Positions 57,598 through 64,000 of a stretch of DNA of 64,000 bases are shown here, one piece after another (positions within the stretch are counted from its first letter, which is position 1; every line of letters begins with the position of its first letter). The translations under genes were made by a program, and so were the position numbers. The notes below the pieces were generated by a model. That model had not been told where the DNA came from and did not search any database. It worked only from the letters and a program-made list of their open reading frames with translations. The DNA comes from JABMQB01 sp963677475 (lineage in GTDB: Bacteria > Bacteroidota > Bacteroidia > Bacteroidales > Prolixibacteraceae): the NCBI GenBank assembly GCA_963677475.2, contig CAXXQD010000008.1:62001-126000 (forward strand). The letters run 5' to 3'.

Positions 57598-58104
57598 GTG
57601 GAAAAAAGACCAAGAACACCAATAAACTTAAAGAAAACCGATTATCTCTTTGAGATTATCGGATTGATTGGAATCATCTGCCTAATCATCTTACCAATTT
57701 ACTTTTTTAATGACTTGCCAGAGCAAATACCAAAACATTTTAATGCTCATGGACAAGTTGACTCATATGGAAGCCGTAGAATTATCTGGTTATTACCAGC
57801 AATTGGATTATTTCTATATATCAGTTTGACAATTTTAAATAAATTTCCTTTTGCTTTGAATTACCCAACAAAAGTCACAAATAATAATGCGGAAAGATTA
57901 TATACTCTTGGGACACGGACTATTCGACTTTTAAAAACAATAGTCGTTCTTTCATTCGTTTTTCTGAATTTTAAGACTATTCAAATTGCATTAAATAAAT
58001 CAACCAATATTGGGCAATTATATCTCCCAATAATTATATTCGCGTTGATAATTTTGATAGGAACAATAATTTATAAAATGACAAAAAATAAAACACAAAC
58101 GTAA
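57598..58104 (+). CDS. DUF1648-domain membrane protein
   Basis: A 168-residue protein with about four transmembrane helices. The DUF1648 signature PKHFNAHGQVDSYGSRRIIW sits after the first helix, in a loop. Start is a GTG at 57598. It follows the cyclase gene by 43 bases and could be cotranscribed; function of the domain is unknown. Confidence 0.8.
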   Translation: MEKRPRTPINLKKTDYLFEIIGLIGIICLIILPIYFFNDLPEQIPKHFNAHGQVDSYGSRRIIWLLPAIGLFLYISLTILNKFPFALNYPTKVTNNNAERLYTLGTRTIRLLKTIVVLSFVFLNFKTIQIALNKSTNIGQLYLPIIIFALIILIGTIIYKMTKNKTQT

Positions 58105-58669
58105 AACAATATAAATTTTATTGCAAGTTAAGTGAATATTGGATGGAGGTTCTTATTAAAATCATTGTTGTCCGGCAAAAAATATTTCGTCCCTACAGGA
58201 CTTCCTCCTGAGATATATAACTCCTATTCTACCAACATCTTGCCCCTCTGGGGCTGTTCCGATAGAAACTCAATATGTGTAGAAATAAAATACGATCCCC
58301 AATACATAGCAGTTCCGTAGGAACGTAATAAAATCAAAAGTTCAGAGATAATTGTCAGGCTTCAATGAATTAAAACAGAACCAAACAAAGACAAATGCTT
58401 CTATTTAATACAAATAAGATAGGTTATGCTCCAATATCCTTACAAAATAATACTCTATATCGATAATTTCATTTAATTAAAACATAAAACATTCACGACT
58501 CCAAAGAATCACCAAAAGGACTAAAAATCAAATTATTAGTGCTTGAGTACAGCAAATTCTATTTGCTGAAATAATAATGCGGATAGAATCCGCATCACCC
58601 GTTTAATTCAAAAAAAAGCAGGACCAAATAAATGATCCTGCTTCTATATTTTACCATTGCATATTAAAA
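58105..58669. repeat. Intergenic region with palindromic repeats
   Basis: No convincing gene lies here. Three short palindromes occur in series: GTCCCTACAGGAC (58189-58201), GCCCCTCTGGGGC (58242-58254) and GTTCCGTAGGAAC (58312-58324), a dispersed intergenic type seen in Bacteroidota. Further right is a hairpin doublet: CAGCAAAT-TCT-ATTTGCTG (58550-58568) and ATGCGGAT-AGA-ATCCGCAT (58577-58595). The right end holds the korAB terminator. Confidence 0.7.
58609..58643 (-). terminator. Rho-independent terminator of the korAB operon
   Basis: On the minus strand AAGCAGGATCA pairs with TGGTCCTGCTT and is followed by a run of Ts. It is about 27 bases past the korB stop. Confidence 0.8.
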
Positions 58670-59716
58670 CTATACACAACTTTTCTTTTCTACTTTTTCG
58701 TTGCCCTTAACTTCCCAGGTATTGCCCGATTGAAGCAGTTCATCCATACAACTAACTTTCCTTGTTTTTTGTACGGCTTCAATCTGCATCTCCATTTCCT
58801 GGTCATATACAGGAGCATCCACACTTCTGATTACACCAAATGCCACCGGAAAATTCGGAAGCGACATATTAATTAATGCCAGGTGCAGTGTAGGATCAAC
58901 TTCCTTTGCATCATGTACCAGGATATCCTCTTCGGTAACACCATCTTCACCAATAGTTACAACCTCCAGTTTTCCTTTTTTCATGACCAGGCCTTTTTCG
59001 TTATCGTTGCCAAAAATCATTGGCTCGCCATGTTTAAGGAACAATTGCCTTTCCGATTTATGCACAGGATCGGTTATTTCTTTGTGGATTCCTTCGTTGT
59101 AGATCACGCAGTTTTGAAGTACTTCAACAATTGAGGTTCCTTTGTGCTCTGCAGATGCTTTAAATACTTCAGAGCTCATTTTTATATTGCTGTCGATACT
59201 CCGCGCAAAAAACGAACCCGAAGCGCCAACAACTAATTTACCGGGAACAAATGGGTCTTCAATAGTTCCGAACGGCGAAGTCTTCGTTTTAAAACCACGG
59301 TCGGAAGTTGGTGAATACTGCCCTTTTGTTAAACCATAAATCCGGTTGTTGAACAATACAACATTCACATCAATGTTCCTTCGGATTAAATGAATAAAAT
59401 GGTTACCACCGATTGCCATTGCATCACCATCGCCCGTAACTATCCAAACCGACAATTCGGGATTTGCACATTTTACCCCTGAAGCAATCGCAGTGGCACG
59501 CCCGTGAATGGTATGAAAACCATAGGTACTCATATAATATGGGAACCTTGAAGAACATCCAATACCTGAGATCACGGCAAATTTTTCATGAGGCACACCC
59601 ATTTCGGCCATGGTACGTTGAACGGCATTCATGATTGCATAATCACCACAACCTGGGCACCAGCGAACTTCGTTTTCGCTTTTAAAATCTTTAACTGTAT
59701 ATGATATTTCAGACAT
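58670..59716 (-). CDS. korB: 2-oxoacid:ferredoxin oxidoreductase, beta subunit (KorB-like)
   Basis: A 348-residue thiamine diphosphate-binding subunit. Motifs are VRWCPGCGDYAIMNAVQ (Cys ligands of a 4Fe-4S cluster in the CPGCGxxxI pattern), GIGCSSRFPYYM, and the TPP/Mg motif VTGDGDAMAIGGNHF through VLFNNRIYGLTKGQYSPTS. The pattern fits 2-oxoglutarate:ferredoxin oxidoreductase, though other 2-oxoacids are possible. It decarboxylates the oxoacid with CoA and passes electrons to ferredoxin, feeding Rnf. The gene lies two bases after korA, as in a typical two-gene operon. Confidence 0.93.
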   Translation of the reverse strand: MSEISYTVKDFKSENEVRWCPGCGDYAIMNAVQRTMAEMGVPHEKFAVISGIGCSSRFPYYMSTYGFHTIHGRATAIASGVKCANPELSVWIVTGDGDAMAIGGNHFIHLIRRNIDVNVVLFNNRIYGLTKGQYSPTSDRGFKTKTSPFGTIEDPFVPGKLVVGASGSFFARSIDSNIKMSSEVFKASAEHKGTSIVEVLQNCVIYNEGIHKEITDPVHKSERQLFLKHGEPMIFGNDNEKGLVMKKGKLEVVTIGEDGVTEEDILVHDAKEVDPTLHLALINMSLPNFPVAFGVIRSVDAPVYDQEMEMQIEAVQKTRKVSCMDELLQSGNTWEVKGNEKVEKKSCV

Positions 59717-59718
59717 GT

Positions 59719-61557
59719 TTATTCCTCCAATAATTTTTCGATACTATCTTTTAATTCTTTCACGGTAAAAGGCAAACCTTTTACTTTGTTGTACTGATAA
59801 TAATCGTTCCCGGGAATTTTATCCCTCAAATAGCTAACAAATTGTCCTAAGTTTAACTCACAAACAATGATCTTCTTAAATTTTGCAAATATCTCTGACG
59901 TATTTTTTGGAAGTGGTTTGATATAATTAAAATGCGCCAAGCTAACATTTTTGCCTTCTTTTCTTAATTCTTTCACGGTGTTCACCGTATGGCCAAAAGT
60001 GCCACCCCAGCTCACCACCAAAACATCGCCACTTTCATCGCCACAAACTTCAAGGTCTGGTACCAGGTCAACTACCCGTTGTACCTTTTCTTCGCGAATC
60101 TCACAGTTAACCTGATGGTTATCCGGATCATGACTTACTGTTCCTGAGATATTTTTTTCCAATCCACCAATCCTGTGTTGGTATCCTTCCATTCCGGGGA
60201 ATGCCCATTCACGTGAGAGCGTTTTTTCATCGCGTGCATAAGCTTTAAAATTTTCCGCGCTACCTGCTGTGCGTGCATTAATTTCAGGAAGCTCAGCCAT
60301 TGAAGGTATTTTCCATGGTTCGCTACCATTTCCCAGGAATCCGTCGGTAAGAAGGATTACAGGCACCATTCTTTCCAATGCTATTTTTGAAGCCATGTAG
60401 GCATAATAAAAACAATCGGAAGGTGTTGAAGCAGCTACTACCACAACAGGGCTTTCACCATTTCTTCCATACAAAGCCTGCATTAAATCCGACTGCTCTG
60501 TTTTTGTTGGTAATCCTGTTGATGGGCCACCACGCTGCACATTTACAATAACCAATGGCAATTCAGCCATTACTGCTAAACCAATAGCCTCACCCTTCAG
60601 GGCTAATCCAGGTCCGGAAGTGGTTGTAACGGCAAAATTTCCGGCAAAAGCTGCACCGATTGCCGAAGCAATCCCAGCAATCTCATCCTCCGCCTGAAAA
60701 GTTTTAACTCCAAGGTCTTTTCGTTCAGTCAGGGCCTGCAATATTTCAGTAGCAGGTGTAATTGGGTAAGAACCCAAGAACAACTCTTTGCCCGATTTTT
60801 CAGCAGCAGCCAATATTCCCCAGGCTGTAGCATGGTTGCCGTTTATGTTTCGGTAGGTTCCATCCTCTATTTGGGCAGGTTGCACCAAATACCTTGGGGT
60901 CATATGTTGCATGGTTAAACCATAGTTGTAGCCATCGTGCAAAACTTTTAGGTTTGACTCAACAACAATTGGTTTCTTCGCAAATTTTTTGGTAATAAAT
61001 TCTTCGATATACGTTAATGGGCGATCAAAAATCCAACAAACAAGGCCAAGGGCAAACATATTTTTGCTCCTTAAAATACTCTTGTTGTCGAGACCAAATT
61101 CTTTTAGGCTTTCTTTTGTTAAACTGGAGACAGGAACCGGAATTTTGAAATAATCTTCCAGATTACATTCTGCAAACGGATCATCGGTAACGAAGTTTGC
61201 TTTTTTCAGGTTTTTCTCATTGAACGAATCCACATCATAAATGATGGTTCCGCCCGGATTCATAAACTTTGAGTTTGCTTTAACTGCAGCAGGGTTCATG
61301 GCAATTAGCACATGCGCGAAATCACCCGGGGTATTCACTTTATTGTGCCCAAATTGCACCTGAAATCCTGAAACCCCTCCAACTGTTCCCTGAGGGGCCC
61401 TAATTTCTGAAGGGTAATCAGGGAAGGTTGAAATGTCATTGCCCATCAAAGCCGTAGCGTCTGAGAACAAAGTACCTGTAAGCTGCATACCATCTCCCGA
61501 ATCGCCAGAAAACCTAATCGCAACTTCTTCCAGTTCAATTACTTTTGTATCTTTCAT
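59719..61557 (-). CDS. korA: 2-oxoacid:ferredoxin oxidoreductase, alpha (gamma-alpha fusion) subunit (KorA-like)
   Basis: A 612-residue subunit from the ATG at 61557; the frame extends upstream but has no reason to start there. The N-terminal gamma domain is fused in (VAIRFSGDSGDGMQLTGTLFSDA and FPSEIRAPQGTVGGVSGFQ-like pattern at about 10-65). The pyrimidine-binding alpha part has LGSYPITPATEILQALT, FQAEDEIAGIASAIGAAFAG and TTTSGPGLALKGEAIGLAVMAELPLVIVNVQRGGPSTGLPT. The C-terminus is domain II of the family. It pairs with KorB; no separate ferredoxin-like subunit gene is seen. Confidence 0.93.
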   Translation of the reverse strand: MKDTKVIELEEVAIRFSGDSGDGMQLTGTLFSDATALMGNDISTFPDYPSEIRAPQGTVGGVSGFQVQFGHNKVNTPGDFAHVLIAMNPAAVKANSKFMNPGGTIIYDVDSFNEKNLKKANFVTDDPFAECNLEDYFKIPVPVSSLTKESLKEFGLDNKSILRSKNMFALGLVCWIFDRPLTYIEEFITKKFAKKPIVVESNLKVLHDGYNYGLTMQHMTPRYLVQPAQIEDGTYRNINGNHATAWGILAAAEKSGKELFLGSYPITPATEILQALTERKDLGVKTFQAEDEIAGIASAIGAAFAGNFAVTTTSGPGLALKGEAIGLAVMAELPLVIVNVQRGGPSTGLPTKTEQSDLMQALYGRNGESPVVVVAASTPSDCFYYAYMASKIALERMVPVILLTDGFLGNGSEPWKIPSMAELPEINARTAGSAENFKAYARDEKTLSREWAFPGMEGYQHRIGGLEKNISGTVSHDPDNHQVNCEIREEKVQRVVDLVPDLEVCGDESGDVLVVSWGGTFGHTVNTVKELRKEGKNVSLAHFNYIKPLPKNTSEIFAKFKKIIVCELNLGQFVSYLRDKIPGNDYYQYNKVKGLPFTVKELKDSIEKLLEE

Positions 61558-61736
61558 TAATAAAAAATTATAATTCTGTAACTTATCTTTCAATTTAAAA
61601 GAAAACCGACCTCAAAAATAACAATTTATTACTTCTGAACCCGATTTGAATTCCACTAATGTGCATATAGTTAAAACAAAAATAACACTAATTTAATTCC
61701 ATCTTTATGATATATGTAATTATTTCAATGTTTTGA

Positions 61737-61744
61737 TATATTTG
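61737..61744 (+). promoter_or_regulatory. Putative -7 promoter element (TATATTTG)
   Basis: An exact TAnnTTTG 27 bases before the carbonic anhydrase ATG, on the divergent side of korAB. Confidence 0.45.
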
Positions 61745-61771
61745 TCCATTATTTAAATTTAGTATAGATAA

Positions 61772-62290
61772 ATGGCTTTAATTAAAACCCTTTTGGGAAA
61801 GACCCCGGTGTTCGGAAAAAATTGTTTTTTAGCTGAAAATGCGACACTTATAGGAGATATTGAAATTGGGGATAATTGCAGTATTTGGTATAGTGCAGTT
61901 TTACGTGGGGATGTGAATTACATAAAAATCGGAAATAATTCAAATGTTCAGGATGGGGCTGTGATTCACGGCACCTATAAAAAATCTGCCACCAACATAG
62001 GGAACAATGTTACCATTGCCCATGGTGCTATTTTGCATGGTTGCACCATAAAAGACAATGCAATGATTGGAATGAACGCGGTGGTGTTAGACGATGCTGT
62101 GGTGAACAGCAATACAATTATCGCAGCCGGATCGGTTGTTACCAAAGGAACCATCGTTGAATCGGGATGCGTATATGCCGGGATTCCTGCAAAAAAAGTG
62201 AAGGAAATCAGCCCTGAGCTTTTGGAAGGCGAAATAAACCGAATTGCCAAAGCATACGATACTTATGCCGGATGGTATAAAGAAGAATAA
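61772..62290 (+). CDS. Gamma-class carbonic anhydrase-like hexapeptide protein
   Basis: A 172-residue left-handed beta-helix protein of the gamma carbonic anhydrase (PaaY/YrdA/CaiE) group. The hexapeptide repeats are clear, for example IGDIEIGDNCSIWYSAVL and NIGNNVTIAHGAILHGCTIKDNAMIGMNAVVL. The three metal-ligand histidines appear in IHGTYK and HGAILHGC. It lies divergently next to korAB and is transcribed alone. Carbonic anhydrase activity is plausible but not certain for this clade. Confidence 0.88.
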   Translation: MALIKTLLGKTPVFGKNCFLAENATLIGDIEIGDNCSIWYSAVLRGDVNYIKIGNNSNVQDGAVIHGTYKKSATNIGNNVTIAHGAILHGCTIKDNAMIGMNAVVLDDAVVNSNTIIAAGSVVTKGTIVESGCVYAGIPAKKVKEISPELLEGEINRIAKAYDTYAGWYKEE

Positions 62291-62396
62291 CAGAGATTAA
62301 GTTTAAAAATCTTTTGCTTGATCTGTCTTTTATTATTTCCTTCTTTTTGCATTGATTAATTTGTACTTTGGCATTCCAAAATTAAATTTTTGTACC

Positions 62397-63668
62397 ATGT
62401 CGAAATCAACATCCAAAGCGGGTACTTCCTCTTTAGTGCCAATGGTAATAATTAGTGCACTGTTTTTTATTTTTGGTTTTGTAACCTGGCTAAACGGTAT
62501 TTTAATCCCCTACCTGAAAATAGCATGTGAGCTAAGCAACTTTCAGGCAATGTTTGTGGCCTTTGCTTTTTATATTTCCTATACCATTATGGCGCTCCCT
62601 TCGGCATGGGTTTTAAATAAAACAGGTTTAAAAAATGGGATGATGCTTGGATTATGGGTAATGGCAATTGGAACAGCTATTTTTATCCCCGCCGCCATAT
62701 CTAGGATATACGGAATATTTCTGCTTGGCTTATTTATCATGGGAACTGGGCTTGCACTGCTTCAAACCGCATCGAATCCGTATGTAACGATAATGGGCCC
62801 GCGCGAAAGCGCAGCAAAAAGGATAAGTATTTTAGGAATTTGCAACAAAGCTGCCGGTGCAGCAGCACCACTTATTTTGGCATATTATATTTTAAACGAT
62901 GGAGATGCTTTTGTTGCAAGTATTAACTCCATGAATGAAATTGATAGATCTGTCGCCCTTGACGATTTGGCAAGACGGGTAATAAATCCGTACATAATAA
63001 TGACCATCATTCTTTTTGTTTTAGGAATTGCAGTCCGGTTATCCGGATTACCGGAACTGGAGGAAGAAGCCGAAAATGAAACAGATAAAGCGAATACTTC
63101 CAGCAAAAAAACAATCTTTGGGTTTCCCCATTTAATATTGGGGGTTATTGCTTTGTTCTTTTATGTTGGTGCAGAAGTAATTGCCGGCGACACAATTATC
63201 AGGTATGGAATGTCGATTGGGATTGAATTGGATAAGGCAAAGGCATTTACATCATACACATTGGGCACGATGGTTCTTGGTTATATTCTTGGCATCCTGT
63301 TTATCCCGAAAAAAATCGATCAACGAAATGCACTGAAGATATCTGCGATTTTAGGAATCCTGTTTTCATTTGGTGCCATTTTTACTTCCGGAATTAGCTC
63401 TATAATATTTGTTGCCCTGTTTGGCTTATCAAACGCCTTAGTTTGGCCAGCTATATGGCCGCTGGCAATCCATAATCTGGGCAAGTTTATGAAAACAGGT
63501 TCGGCATTGCTAATCATGGCAATCTCCGGTGGGGCTATTCTTCCATTGGTTTGGGGCAGGTTTTCCGATATTTTTGGTTCGCAACAAGCCTATTGGATCA
63601 TGGTTCCGTGTTATCTTTTCATCTTGTTTTTTGCCACAAAAGGCTATCGTTTAAAAAGCTGGAAATAA
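62397..63668 (+). CDS. FucP-like sugar MFS transporter
   Basis: About 423 residues from the ATG at 62397; the upstream extension lacks the family start. Twelve transmembrane helices and the FucP/GluP signature are visible: FFIFGFVTWLNGILIPYLKIACELSNFQA, LLQTASNPYVTIMGPRESAAKR and, at the end, ISGGAILPLVWGRFSDIFG. It would import glucose/galactose or fucose with H+ or Na+. The following nucleotidyltransferase gene is close behind, with its own promoter element. Confidence 0.9.
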   Translation: MSKSTSKAGTSSLVPMVIISALFFIFGFVTWLNGILIPYLKIACELSNFQAMFVAFAFYISYTIMALPSAWVLNKTGLKNGMMLGLWVMAIGTAIFIPAAISRIYGIFLLGLFIMGTGLALLQTASNPYVTIMGPRESAAKRISILGICNKAAGAAAPLILAYYILNDGDAFVASINSMNEIDRSVALDDLARRVINPYIIMTIILFVLGIAVRLSGLPELEEEAENETDKANTSSKKTIFGFPHLILGVIALFFYVGAEVIAGDTIIRYGMSIGIELDKAKAFTSYTLGTMVLGYILGILFIPKKIDQRNALKISAILGILFSFGAIFTSGISSIIFVALFGLSNALVWPAIWPLAIHNLGKFMKTGSALLIMAISGGAILPLVWGRFSDIFGSQQAYWIMVPCYLFILFFATKGYRLKSWK

Positions 63669-63692
63669 CTTTTACGAACGCCTTACTTTAGT

Positions 63693-63700
63693 TACATTTG
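63693..63700 (+). promoter_or_regulatory. Putative -7 promoter element (TACATTTG)
   Basis: An exact TAnnTTTG followed by C, 35 bases before the ATG at 63736. Confidence 0.55.
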
Positions 63701-63735
63701 CACGCAAATTTATTACGCACCATACAAACAATATT

Positions 63736-64000
63736 ATGAAACCTACCTTATTTATACTTGCAGCCGGAATGGGAAGCCGTTTTGGAGGGCTTAAACAGGT
63801 AACACCCGTTGGTCCATCAGGCGAAACAATCATTGAATATTCGATTTATGATGCGATTAGAGCGGGTTTTGGCAAGGTTGTTTTTGTAATCAGGGAAAGT
63901 TTTGCAGAAGCATTTAAAGAACGGTTTGATGCAAAACTGACTGGGAAAATTGAGGTTGGTTACGTATATCAGGAATTGGATAAATTACCAGAAGGTTTTA
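63736..64000 (+). CDS. Sugar-phosphate nucleotidyltransferase (5' part, cut by window edge)
   Basis: The 88 visible residues begin MKPTLFILAAGMGSRFGGLKQ, the glycine-rich NTP-binding loop of the nucleotidyltransferase superfamily, followed by VTPVGPSGETIIEYSIYDAI and a region with VFVIRE. This N-terminus is like those of nucleoside-diphosphate-sugar pyrophosphorylase/choline kinase-type proteins of Bacteroidota. The gene continues beyond 64000. Confidence 0.85.
   Translation, partial: MKPTLFILAAGMGSRFGGLKQVTPVGPSGETIIEYSIYDAIRAGFGKVVFVIRESFAEAFKERFDAKLTGKIEVGYVYQELDKLPEGF

Noticed and set aside
58132..58320. A 62-residue ORF with FVPTGLP and LPLWG
   Set aside because: It runs across three palindromic repeats and has a GTG start without context; such ORFs arise from this repeat type.
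1..64000. tRNA or rRNA genes
   Set aside because: No cloverleaf or conserved rRNA segment was seen in any intergenic region on either strand by eye; a covariance-model search would be decisive.

Overview
This window looks like the chromosome of a Bacteroidota member, probably a marine or anaerobic Bacteroidia lineage such as Marinilabiliales/Prolixibacteraceae (inference). Supporting signs are type IX secretion C-terminal sorting domains, GH97, DUF6443-type RHS proteins, FucP-type sugar transport, an ECF sigma/anti-sigma pair, LytTR regulation, and several start-proximal promoters with the Bacteroidetes -7 element TAnnTTTG. Shine-Dalgarno sequences are mostly weak, and the DNA is AT-rich.

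Layout. 1-666 is the 3' end of an IS1380-family element; a complete second copy lies at 27382-29025. 1003-3470 carries a divergent thymidylate synthase and a secreted M28 peptidase. 3660-9508 is an RseC-rnfBCDGEA operon for the ion-pumping ferredoxin:NAD oxidoreductase, with a four-helix-bundle gene inserted between rnfC and rnfD and a frameshift in rnfC. 9645-17718 holds a ThuA-like protein, a DASS transporter, a sigma/anti-sigma/beta-helix operon, a glycosyltransferase and a thioredoxin-like protein. 17698-23086 (minus) is a FecBCD/BtuFCD-type importer downstream of a secreted trypsin-like endopeptidase. 23285-26890 has two haem-binding proteins, a stand-alone archaeal-type ThrRS editing domain, a REP-associated (RAYT) transposase flanked by hairpins, a PAP2 phosphatase and PpnP.

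26900-29300 is a repeat-rich zone into which the complete IS has jumped. 29303-44602 is a ~15 kb minus-strand operon of large surface proteins: two paralogous LamG/coiled-coil proteins, an RHS companion protein, a T9SS propeller protein, and an RHS-core protein ending in an unrecognised C-terminal domain followed by a small lipoprotein. That order matches a polymorphic toxin and its immunity protein. A LytTR regulator lies just upstream. 45651-57554 carries an NTF2-like protein, an SGNH hydrolase, a DEAD-box helicase, a lipoprotein, GH97, a PEP/pyruvate-binding protein with receiver-like N-terminus, and a TPR-adenylate cyclase. 58670-61557 (minus) encodes a 2-oxoacid:ferredoxin oxidoreductase (korAB), followed by a gamma carbonic anhydrase, a FucP-like transporter and the start of a nucleotidyltransferase.

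Working together: KorAB would make reduced ferredoxin that Rnf oxidises with NAD+ to build an ion gradient, which the DASS and FucP-type carriers could use. Many split genes are explained by single-base indels, several being one extra base in a homopolymer when compared with an intact repeat copy, so raw-read polishing should precede any claim of pseudogenisation. The strongest leads are the RHS C-terminal domain/lipoprotein pair and the insertion of the IS exactly in the loop of a REP-like hairpin.
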